NCBI RefSeq assembly: GCF_022369475.1
Contig: NZ_CP059600.1
Span: 1,566,686-1,630,685 of the forward strand
From: Campylobacter sp. RM12651
GTDB lineage: Bacteria > Campylobacterota > Campylobacteria > Campylobacterales > Campylobacteraceae
Reading direction: 5' to 3'
DNA: 64,000 nt
Shown piece by piece: positions 16,580 through 24,171 of this stretch. Position 1 is the stretch's first letter, and every line of letters begins with the position of its first letter. The position numbers were made by a program, and so were the translations under genes. The notes under the pieces are model-generated. The model was not told the DNA's origin. It saw only the letters and a program-made list of their open reading frames with translations, and searched no databases.

Positions 16580-17336
16580 TTTCATCCTTTAGTAATTTAA
16601 AAAGTTCTAAGAATGATTTAACAGATATTTCATGAGCTCTTTTGTTTTCATCAATTTCTAGCTTATCTAATGCTTGTTTTACCTTTGTTTTATTTGAAAA
16701 TGAACTAAGCATTTTTTTTCTTGGTTGATTAAAGGCTATCTTGATAAAAGAATTAAAAGCTTTTAAATCTTTTTTATCCAACAAACTAGGCTTTTTAATA
16801 AGCTTAATTACACTAGAATTTACTTTTGGCATAGGAGTGAATGCACTAGGTGGCACTTCACAAACATTAACTTTATCACAAAGTAAATCCGTAATAACAC
16901 TTAAAGCACAATAATCAATACCAAAAAATCTATCTGCTAATTCTTTTTGAATCATCACAAGCATACCTATGCAGTTATCATCAAATAAAGCATTTATAAT
17001 AATTTGCGAACTAATATAATACGGCAAATTAGCACATATAAAATAAGGCTCATCGCTAATTTTTACATTCATAACATCAGCATTTATTAGCGTAAAATCT
17101 CCACTTAAAATCTCTTTATTAAAACGCTCGTTTAAAATAGGAATTAAACTATCATCTATTTCAAAACTTGTTAATTTAAAACCGCTTTTAAGTATTGGAG
17201 CAGTTAAATCACCTAAGCCAGGCCCAATTTCAATTAATTTTGCTTTTAAATCTTTGGGTATCGCTTGGATGATCTGCTGTTTTACTAACTCATCTTTTAA
17301 AAAATTTTGTCCGAATTTCTTTTTTGCCTTAATCAT
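16569..17336 (-). CDS. rsmA: 16S rRNA dimethyladenosine transferase KsgA/RsmA
   Basis: KsgA dimethylates two adjacent adenosines in helix 45 of 16S rRNA during small-subunit maturation. The N-terminus KKKFGQNFLKD, the SAM-binding IEIGPGLGDLTAPIL and the catalytic NLPYYIS motif are clear, and the length of 255 is typical. It starts the operon that continues through rnj, kpsF, the pseudouridine synthase and hipO. The tRNA-Phe gene lies about 100 bases upstream. Confidence 0.96.
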   Translation of the reverse strand: MIKAKKKFGQNFLKDELVKQQIIQAIPKDLKAKLIEIGPGLGDLTAPILKSGFKLTSFEIDDSLIPILNERFNKEILSGDFTLINADVMNVKISDEPYFICANLPYYISSQIIINALFDDNCIGMLVMIQKELADRFFGIDYCALSVITDLLCDKVNVCEVPPSAFTPMPKVNSSVIKLIKKPSLLDKKDLKAFNSFIKIAFNQPRKKMLSSFSNKTKVKQALDKLEIDENKRAHEISVKSFLELFKLLKDENEY

Positions 17337-17439
17337 TTGGGGAGTATATGAAAAAATATTTAATGTATAGAAAAATTATTTTGAAATTCCTATTTCAAAT
17401 TCTCAAACAAAAAAATAATAAAAAGTGGGAAATTTAAAA

Positions 17440-17515
17440 TGGTGGTTAGAGGCAGAATCGAACTGCCGACACGCAGATTTTCAGTCTGCTGCTCTACCGA
17501 CTGAGCTATCCAACC
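17440..17515 (-). tRNA. tRNA-Phe (GAA)
   Basis: A 76-nt cloverleaf including an encoded CCA. The acceptor stem pairs GGTTGGA with TCTAACC (one G-T wobble), the D arm is AGCTCAGTCGGTAGAGC, the anticodon stem-loop is GCAGACTGAAAATCTGC with anticodon GAA, and the T arm contains GTTCGATTC. It stands alone between ksgA and the mraY-murD group. Confidence 0.97.
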
Positions 17516-17561
17516 ACCGAAGTAAAAGCCGTTATTATATATGATAATTCTTAAATTATGC

Positions 17562-17948
17562 TTAAATTTTTTCTAATGCGAAAATTTGTTGTTTTAAAAA
17601 CGAATAATTAAGTATTGAAAGTATAAAAACTACAATACTAGCAATACTTAAAAATGAAATACCTATTTCAAATTCTTGAAAAAATAAAATTATTAAACAT
17701 AAAATCATTACTAAACAACTAAGACTTATCGCTTTTATTTGTCTTTTTTTAGCCTTATCAAAATTATTTTCATTTTGATTTTTAAATAAAATCACTCTAT
17801 CAATAGCAACTACAAAATAAGTATTTTCGTAACTTTTTAATTCATCTTGGATTATAAATTCTTTATTTTTATAAAGTAATTTATTATTTTTCACACTATA
17901 CTCACTTGTAATTAAAGCACTTTTTGCAAGTCTTAAAAAGCTAAACAT
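17562..17948 (-). CDS. Small membrane protein downstream of murD
   Basis: A 128-residue protein of no recognised family. Two hydrophobic helices form its C-terminal half (ISLSCLVMILCLIILFF and ISFLSIASIVVFILSIL), after a soluble N-terminal part that could form a small beta domain. It overlaps murD by 8 bases, and a small hypothetical gene sits at the same place in C. jejuni as I recall (Cj0431), so it is likely a genuine conserved member of the mraY-murD operon. A role in cell-wall synthesis would be guesswork. Confidence 0.75.
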   Translation of the reverse strand: MFSFLRLAKSALITSEYSVKNNKLLYKNKEFIIQDELKSYENTYFVVAIDRVILFKNQNENNFDKAKKRQIKAISLSCLVMILCLIILFFQEFEIGISFLSIASIVVFILSILNYSFLKQQIFALEKI

Positions 17949-19137
17949 CTAAATCTTTCATATATTTTATAAACAAATCCCCACGCTCAGCATAAGAACT
18001 AAATTCATCTAAACTAGCACACGCAGGACTTAATAATGCTATTTCTTTAGTTGTTAAATCTTTATAAATCATACTTACAGCTTCTTTTAGATTGGTTCTA
18101 ATTGGGTTTAATCCGTGCTTTTTAGCAATATCGCTAAAATCGCTCTTGCCTATTAAATAAAGCTTTATATTTTTATCTAATTTTGAGAAAAACTCATTTA
18201 AATCTTGACCTTTAGCATCTCCACCAGCAATTAAATGTAAAGGCTCTTTAAAACTATTAATAGCAGCAAGTGCAGCTGAAATATTAGTAGCCTTGCTATC
18301 ATCAATCCAAATTCTATCTTTGCTATCTTTAAAAATCTCAACTCTATGACGACCAATTTTAAACTTAGATATTTTTTCATATTCAATTTTGCCACTAATA
18401 ATCTTACAAGCAGCCAACGCTAAACACGCATCTAATAAAAACGGCTCATTGTAATTTAATCTAGCTAAATCAATATCAAAAAGTTTAGCTAAATCACTAG
18501 AATTCTCATAAAAATATTTAATACAATTTGCACTCTTTAAATACTCTTCATATTTTTTAGGCACAATAATACTTGCTGTTTTATTCATTCTAAAAATTAA
18601 ATCAAGTTTTGCTTTTTCATAATTATTAAAGCTTCCATGCCAAGAAATATGATCATCACAAATAGGTAATAATACATAAAGCTCAGGTCTTGCAACCTTA
18701 GTATAATGAAGGGCAAAAGAGCTCATCTCAAGGACAACTAAAGGTGCTTTAAGATTCATTAATGCAATTGGTTTTCCTATATTTGCTCCTGCTTCAATAT
18801 TAAGCAAATAAGAAATCATTTCCGTTGTAGTAGTCTTACCATTAGTCCCACTAACCCAAATACTAAGCCCTAAAGCTTCGTTATAAAAATCAATCTCACT
18901 TGTTAAATTCTTAGCACTTTTACATAAAATATGATTAGGTGCAATTCCAGGACTAACTACTTCTATGCTACTTTTATCAGGATTAAAATAGCTTGTAGGT
19001 AAAAGCTTATTACCAAATTCATCTTCACTACAAACGCTAAATTTATCATCATATATATACCATTCACCCTTTTTATAAGTGCTTGTAATTGCCTTAGCAA
19101 CATTTCCATATCCAAACATTGATAACATAAAACTCAC
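17941..19137 (-). CDS. murD: UDP-N-acetylmuramoylalanine--D-glutamate ligase MurD
   Basis: MurD adds D-glutamate to UDP-MurNAc-L-alanine in the cytoplasm. The ATP-binding loop WVSGTNGKTTTTEM (about residues 113-125), the central DDHISWHG, GRHRVE and the C-terminal WIDDSKATN motifs are all present. At 398 residues it is shorter than the E. coli protein (438), as usual in Campylobacter. It overlaps mraY by 4 bases upstream and the small membrane protein gene downstream. Confidence 0.95.
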   Translation of the reverse strand: MSFMLSMFGYGNVAKAITSTYKKGEWYIYDDKFSVCSEDEFGNKLLPTSYFNPDKSSIEVVSPGIAPNHILCKSAKNLTSEIDFYNEALGLSIWVSGTNGKTTTTEMISYLLNIEAGANIGKPIALMNLKAPLVVLEMSSFALHYTKVARPELYVLLPICDDHISWHGSFNNYEKAKLDLIFRMNKTASIIVPKKYEEYLKSANCIKYFYENSSDLAKLFDIDLARLNYNEPFLLDACLALAACKIISGKIEYEKISKFKIGRHRVEIFKDSKDRIWIDDSKATNISAALAAINSFKEPLHLIAGGDAKGQDLNEFFSKLDKNIKLYLIGKSDFSDIAKKHGLNPIRTNLKEAVSMIYKDLTTKEIALLSPACASLDEFSSYAERGDLFIKYMKDLDV

Positions 19138-20180
19138 CTTAATTTAATAGTAATTAACGCTAAAACATTGCAAATAAATGCAATTAGCCAAAATCTAACT
19201 ATGATTTTATTTTCACTCCAACCAATTTGCTCAAAATGATGATGAATTGGAGCCATTTTGAAAATCCTTTTATGAAATATTTTAAAACTTCCAACTTGTA
19301 AAATAACGCTAATAGTCTCAAGAACAAAAACAAAACCTATTAAAATTAATAAAATCTCATTTTTTGAAATTATCGCTAAATATCCAACAATAGCTCCTAA
19401 TGTAAGTGAACCGCTATCTCCCATAAATACTTGTGCTGGATGACAGTTATACCATAAAAATCCTAGTAAAGCACCAATTAATGCAAGTGCAATTACAACG
19501 CATTCTTCACTCCCGCTTACTCTAGGTAACAATAAATAATTAGCATAAACAGCATTTGAGCTAAGATATAAAAACACTGATAATGTAAATAATGAAAACA
19601 CACTAGGCACACAAGCAAGCCCATCAAGCCCATCAGTTAGATTAATAGCATTTGAGCTAGAAATTAACACCAATACCCAAAATAATAAAGCAAAATACTT
19701 CATATCAATTATAGGATATTTATAAAATGGGACAAAAAGTTCTGTGCTAAAATTCCCATATATCATAATAGGTAATATTGTTATTAAAGACGCAATTAAC
19801 ATTAAAATCATTTTAGAGCGTGGTTTTAACCCAGCCTTATTTGCCTTTTTTAATACCTTGCCTAAATCATCAATTATTCCAATAGCACCAAAACAAACAA
19901 TACACAAAATCGCACTAAAACTATAAACATTAAATGTAGTAAAAACAAGACTAGATAATAAAGCAGCACAAATAAAAACAACCCCACCCATTGTAGGAGT
20001 ATTAGATTTTTTTTGATGATTTAGTGGTGCATCACTTAAAATTGGCTGATTTGCCCCTACACTCTTTGCCCAAGAAATAAAAAGTGGCATAATAATTAAT
20101 GTAATAATAAACGATAATAAAAACGCTAAAAAAGCCCTAACGCTAATGTAAGAAAATAAGTTTATATCAAGGTTAAACAT
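19134..20180 (-). CDS. mraY: Phospho-MurNAc-pentapeptide transferase MraY
   Basis: MraY transfers phospho-MurNAc-pentapeptide to undecaprenyl phosphate, forming lipid I at the inner membrane; its lipid carrier is made by UppS, also in this window. The ten-helix protein has the signatures KKSNTPTMGGVVF, IDDLGKV (catalytic Asp pair), NAINLTDGLDGLA, FMGDSGSLTLG and the PIHHHFE histidine motif. Length 348 is typical. It is the first gene of the mraY-murD-small membrane protein operon, divergent from thiD. Confidence 0.97.
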   Translation of the reverse strand: MFNLDINLFSYISVRAFLAFLLSFIITLIIMPLFISWAKSVGANQPILSDAPLNHQKKSNTPTMGGVVFICAALLSSLVFTTFNVYSFSAILCIVCFGAIGIIDDLGKVLKKANKAGLKPRSKMILMLIASLITILPIMIYGNFSTELFVPFYKYPIIDMKYFALLFWVLVLISSSNAINLTDGLDGLACVPSVFSLFTLSVFLYLSSNAVYANYLLLPRVSGSEECVVIALALIGALLGFLWYNCHPAQVFMGDSGSLTLGAIVGYLAIISKNEILLILIGFVFVLETISVILQVGSFKIFHKRIFKMAPIHHHFEQIGWSENKIIVRFWLIAFICNVLALITIKLR

Positions 20181-20277
20181 TTTTGTTCCTAATAAATTTA
20201 TAAAAAAGGCAAATATTATAATAAAATTATAAATTTTTAGAGTATTATTTCTCTTTTAACCAATATAAGGAGTTTAT

Positions 20278-21060
20278 ATGTTAAATCCAGTTCTAACAAT
20301 TGCAGGAAGTGATTGCAGTGGTGGTAGCGGACTTGAAGCTGATTTAAAAACCTTTACTATGCATAAAACTTTTGGAATGGCAGTAGTTTTAGGAGTATAT
20401 GCTGTAAATACTCAAGGAGTTTATGGTGCTTGTGTTATGAATGAAGATATTGTATCGGCTCAATTTGATGCAGTATTTAAAGATATTCCACCAAAAGCAC
20501 TAAAAACAGGATTAATGGGGGATGCTAATTTAATAAGATTAACTATTGAAAAATTTAAAGAATATAAACCTAAAAATATAGTAATTGACCCTGTTATGTT
20601 TGCTAAAAGTGGTTTTAGATTAATAGGAGATGAAGATTTTAAGCTTTATGTAAATGAGTTTATCAAATTCGCTGATATTTTAACGCCTAACAAATTAGAA
20701 GCCGAACTTTTATGTGGATTTGAGATTAATTCTAAAGAAAAACTAAAAGATGCTGCTAAAAAATTAATAGACTTAGGTGCTAAAAGCGTGATTGCTAAAG
20801 GTGGAAAATATTTTGATTTAGCGATAGATTATTTTTATGATGGAAAAGACTTTTACGAGCTTTACGGCAAACCTTTAAATACCACAAACGATCACGGAGC
20901 AGGATGCACTTTAAGTGCTTCTATAGCTGCTAATTTAGCTAATGGACTTTCTAAACTACAAGCTGTAAAAGATGCTAAATTATATACACAAAATGCAATG
21001 GAATTTGCTCCAAACTTAGGAAGTGGCAGAGGCCCATTAAATCATATGTTTAATTTATAA
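20278..21060 (+). CDS. thiD: Hydroxymethylpyrimidine/phosphomethylpyrimidine kinase ThiD
   Basis: ThiD phosphorylates HMP and HMP-phosphate in thiamine synthesis. This ribokinase-family protein begins with PVLTIAGSDCSGGSGLEADLK and ends with the anion-hole motif NDHGAGCTLSASIAANLANG; the usual form is THGTGCT, so Asp and Ala replace Thr residues beside the catalytic region. The length (260) fits. No other thiamine gene is adjacent and I see no TPP riboswitch in the short upstream gap. A related pyridoxal kinase specificity is possible but less likely. Confidence 0.87.
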   Translation: MLNPVLTIAGSDCSGGSGLEADLKTFTMHKTFGMAVVLGVYAVNTQGVYGACVMNEDIVSAQFDAVFKDIPPKALKTGLMGDANLIRLTIEKFKEYKPKNIVIDPVMFAKSGFRLIGDEDFKLYVNEFIKFADILTPNKLEAELLCGFEINSKEKLKDAAKKLIDLGAKSVIAKGGKYFDLAIDYFYDGKDFYELYGKPLNTTNDHGAGCTLSASIAANLANGLSKLQAVKDAKLYTQNAMEFAPNLGSGRGPLNHMFNL

Positions 21061-21062
21061 AA

Positions 21063-21085
21063 AGGCAAAATATATAATTTTGCCT
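21063..21085. terminator. Bidirectional terminator between thiD and the autotransporter gene
   Basis: A perfect 9-bp inverted repeat AGGCAAAAT / ATTTTGCCT with a 5-base loop lies just after the thiD stop and overlaps the stop codon of the convergent gene; it can serve both strands. Confidence 0.7.
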
Positions 21086-23507
21086 AAAACTTATATCCAA
21101 AACCCATTCTAAAAAAATAAGAATTAAATTCTTTAAAAAACTGCTTACTTAAATCAATATCCAAACTTAAACTATCATTTAATAAATACTTAGTTTGTAT
21201 TCCAAGCTCAAAACTATTAAGATTTTTAAAATATAGATTTTCTTTAGAATATCCATCACTTATAATAAGCAATTTATCCTTGCTTAAGCTTTTAAAATAA
21301 TTACTATTTAGAGAAAATGCAAAATCATTGTTAAGATATTCTAAAGCAAAACCTAATTTTAAAAAGCAATTATTTTGCCTTTTAAATAAAGCTTTTATAT
21401 ATTCATTTTTATATTTTGTCTTTGGTAAGTATTCAAAAACAAAAGCAATATTTGGCTTATATACAAAATAATTTTCATAACTTAATCCAAATTCTACTTT
21501 TGAATTAACGCTAAAATAATCTTTATTTATAATCCCTAAATCATCAAGATTTATCGCAACTTCGTGCTCATTGTATTTAAAATCAGTATTTATATAAAAA
21601 TTATCAAAATTAAAATTAGCATAAAATCCGCCGCCATAGATTTTATGATTTTTGCTTTCATTATTTAAGCTATATAAAAATAATCCTAAATTATTATAAA
21701 AATAATTATATTCATTAGATTTATTTATTTTTATTAGATTTAGCCAATAATTTATATCATTTATATCCCCACTTAAATACTCATAATCTAAATAATCAAA
21801 CCTTTTGCTATCAAAATTTAATCTTGAAATAGAATAATTTAATAAATCTTCTTTATAGAATTTATTTTTTATATTATTAATTAGCTTTTTATCCACACCA
21901 ATTTTTGCAATATCGGGATTTTTTGCTGTAATTTTATTTATTGCATTATTTTCTAAATTCTTTTTATATTTATCATCAAATAATTCATTAATATCGCTAA
22001 TATTTAAAGAGTTAAAATCCCCTATCCCAAGCAAAAAAGCTCCATTTTGCTCTTTTTTTACTATTACTTCTTTATCAAAACCAAAAACACTAAAGCCTTT
22101 TATAGTATATACAGCAAAATCTTTACTTAAATCCTTACTACTCCTTGCTAAAAGTAAAGGGAAAAATCCTAAATTATTTTGATAATTTACAATTTTTATA
22201 TCATTATTTACGCCTTTTATCTCTTCATCAACGACAATAGCCCCACTAAAACCATCATTAAAATAAAGAACAAAATTATTATTATTAGCTTCTAGTGTTT
22301 TAGCTCTAAAACCACCATAAATTGATGAAGAATTTAAAATCAAATTATCAAAAATCATATTTTTTGAATTAATTGTAGAATTATTGATTTTCGCATTTTT
22401 TACTTTTAATTCTTCATTAGCTAAATTACTATAAGCAATCTCAATATCCCCACCTAAAATATCAGCATTAATAGCAGATGCGTTAGCATAAAAATACGCA
22501 TTATCGCTTTGAGTAATGGTATTATTAAAAGTAGATTTATAACTTGTAAAAAATCCACTATTATTTATCTTTTCAAAACTAGAATAAATACTATCTACAT
22601 TTAAAGTATTTTCTAATTGATTTTTAAACTTAAAATTGCTTCCTACTAAATCGCCATTATTAATAACCCTATCATTAAAGGTAATATCATTTCCTATAAC
22701 CCAGCCATTAATATCATTATCTAATTCTTTATTAAAAGTAGTAATATCACCTAAAATCATACCATCATTATAAGTATTTGCAAAAGTTAAATTCTCTCCA
22801 GAAATAGTGCTATTTTGATTATTTTTTAGATTATTTTTAAATTCTAAAAAATCCCCATTGATAGTATCATTATTGATTACTTCGCCAATAAATTCTGCAT
22901 TATTTACATCCATAACAGCATTATTAATCACTTCATTAAAACTAGCTTTATTATCTATAAAAATATATGAATTATTTTCTAAAGTTGATTTAAATGATAA
23001 ATTATTTCCAGATATAAGCCCATCAGTATCATTTAAAACATCTCCATTAAAAGTATTGTTATCTCCAAAAATCCAGCCTTCTTGAAAGTTAATAAAATCA
23101 TAAAAAATATTATCATCTCCATAAATTAAGCCATAATTTTGCATATTAAAAAAATTATTATGATTAGCTTCTATCATTCCATCATATAGATTAAAAAACT
23201 CTTGATTTGTAGTAGTATTGGTGCTTAAGAAATATCCATTATTAACAAACATTTGAATATTATGAAATGAGCCTTCAAAAAATCCACCATTATACACCTC
23301 ATTAAAAGTAGAAAAATTACCACTTAAAGTAGCACCAAAATTATTATTAAAAACACCAGAAAATTGATTTTTATCACTATTTATGACGCCTTCATTATCT
23401 ATATCTTCATTTGTAATTATCTGATTTGAAATCACTTCATTTTCATTGATAATTAAAGCATTTAAAAAAGTTAAACTAAATAAAAATAACAAATATTTTT
23501 TAAACAA
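21084..23507 (-). CDS. Large asparagine-rich autotransporter-like surface protein
   Basis: An 807-residue protein with a signal peptide (KKYLLFLFSLTFLNA). Residues about 20-430 are a succession of degenerate repeats of roughly 20-24 residues built around F-x-N/D...NNG...G-N, as in NNTFNGDVLNDTDGLISGNN, strongly suggesting a right-handed beta-helix passenger. From about residue 540 the sequence alternates hydrophobic and polar residues and ends in FFRMGFGYKF with a terminal Phe, the signature of an outer-membrane autotransporter barrel. No protease or adhesin motif is recognised. It would be a type V secreted surface protein, maybe an adhesin. It is monocistronic. Confidence 0.75.
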   Translation of the reverse strand: MFKKYLLFLFSLTFLNALIINENEVISNQIITNEDIDNEGVINSDKNQFSGVFNNNFGATLSGNFSTFNEVYNGGFFEGSFHNIQMFVNNGYFLSTNTTTNQEFFNLYDGMIEANHNNFFNMQNYGLIYGDDNIFYDFINFQEGWIFGDNNTFNGDVLNDTDGLISGNNLSFKSTLENNSYIFIDNKASFNEVINNAVMDVNNAEFIGEVINNDTINGDFLEFKNNLKNNQNSTISGENLTFANTYNDGMILGDITTFNKELDNDINGWVIGNDITFNDRVINNGDLVGSNFKFKNQLENTLNVDSIYSSFEKINNSGFFTSYKSTFNNTITQSDNAYFYANASAINADILGGDIEIAYSNLANEELKVKNAKINNSTINSKNMIFDNLILNSSSIYGGFRAKTLEANNNNFVLYFNDGFSGAIVVDEEIKGVNNDIKIVNYQNNLGFFPLLLARSSKDLSKDFAVYTIKGFSVFGFDKEVIVKKEQNGAFLLGIGDFNSLNISDINELFDDKYKKNLENNAINKITAKNPDIAKIGVDKKLINNIKNKFYKEDLLNYSISRLNFDSKRFDYLDYEYLSGDINDINYWLNLIKINKSNEYNYFYNNLGLFLYSLNNESKNHKIYGGGFYANFNFDNFYINTDFKYNEHEVAINLDDLGIINKDYFSVNSKVEFGLSYENYFVYKPNIAFVFEYLPKTKYKNEYIKALFKRQNNCFLKLGFALEYLNNDFAFSLNSNYFKSLSKDKLLIISDGYSKENLYFKNLNSFELGIQTKYLLNDSLSLDIDLSKQFFKEFNSYFFRMGFGYKF

Positions 23508-23614
23508 TATAAACCTTTATATAAAAATAATTTTTAATTATATTTAAAAATTAGCTAATATTAAAATATCAAAATAATATTTTAAATTCTAATTTAATTG
23601 TTTATATAATATTT

Positions 23615-23655
23615 ATAATTATTTTCAATTATTCTTAAGAAATGATTTTTATAAT
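23615..23655 (+). promoter_or_regulatory. Candidate promoter with weak Fur-like sequence upstream of the metal operon
   Basis: TATAAT at 23650-23655 is a good -10 element about 23 bases before the ATG at 23678. Just upstream, 23615-23631 matches a 17-base Fur-box core at about 11 positions only, so metal regulation is a weak suggestion in such AT-rich DNA. Confidence 0.35.
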
Positions 23656-23677
23656 TAATATTTTTTAAGGAGAATGT

Positions 23678-23935
23678 ATGAAAAAATTATTATTTGTGTC
23701 AATTTTATCAAGTTTAGCTTTTGCTGATGTAAGTTATTTATTAAATGTAAAAAATATGGGTTGCAATGGTTGTGCTAAAAAAATAATAGAAGCGTCTAAA
23801 AGTATTGCTGAAGTTAAAGATTATAAGGCTGATTTTAATTCTAAAGATTTAGTTATTACTTTTGCTAAAGATGTAGATATTAAAGCAATAGTAGAAAAAA
23901 TCAACGAAATCGGCTATAAAGCAGTGCAACAATGA
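23678..23935 (+). CDS. Periplasmic MerP-like heavy-metal-binding protein
   Basis: An 85-residue protein with an 18-residue signal peptide (KKLLFVSILSSLAFA) followed by a single HMA (ferredoxin-like) domain. The metal motif is NMGCNGCAKKI, a canonical CxxC, and the C-terminal GYKAV fits the domain end. Such proteins bind Cu(I), Hg(II) or Zn(II) and pass it to a partner. It has a strong AAGGAG ribosome-binding site and is translationally coupled (ATGA overlap) to a second HMA-like protein and then a TonB-dependent receptor, implying metal handling across the outer membrane and periplasm. Confidence 0.85.
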   Translation: MKKLLFVSILSSLAFADVSYLLNVKNMGCNGCAKKIIEASKSIAEVKDYKADFNSKDLVITFAKDVDIKAIVEKINEIGYKAVQQ

Positions 23936-24171
23936 AAGCATTTTTTATAATGCTTTTAGCACTTAATCTTAATGCAAATGTTTATTTTATAAAAGATATG
24001 GCTTGTGAAGTTTGTGTTGATTTTATTAGTTTTTGTGCTAGTAAAGTTAGCAAAAATTATAAAGTAGATTTAAATTCTAAAACTCTAAAAATAAGTGATA
24101 AAACTTATGATGAAAAATCACTTTTAAAATGTTTAGCAAAAGATGGCTATGAAGCAATTTTGCAAAAATAA
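23932..24171 (+). CDS. Second small periplasmic HMA-like protein
   Basis: A 79-residue protein with a signal peptide (MKAFFIMLLALNLNA) and a degenerate HMA fold: KDMACEVCVDFI carries the CxxC pair and DGYEA marks the C-terminal end, as in the preceding protein. Two more cysteines (FCASK and LKCLA) may add ligands. Its start overlaps the first HMA gene by 4 bases and its end lies inside the start of the receptor gene, so the three are probably made together. The two HMA proteins are only loosely alike outside the motif. Confidence 0.75.
   Translation: MKAFFIMLLALNLNANVYFIKDMACEVCVDFISFCASKVSKNYKVDLNSKTLKISDKTYDEKSLLKCLAKDGYEAILQK

Noticed and set aside
20181..20277. TPP riboswitch ahead of thiD
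   Set aside because: The 97-base gap between mraY and thiD is too AT-rich and lacks the conserved TPP-aptamer sequences.
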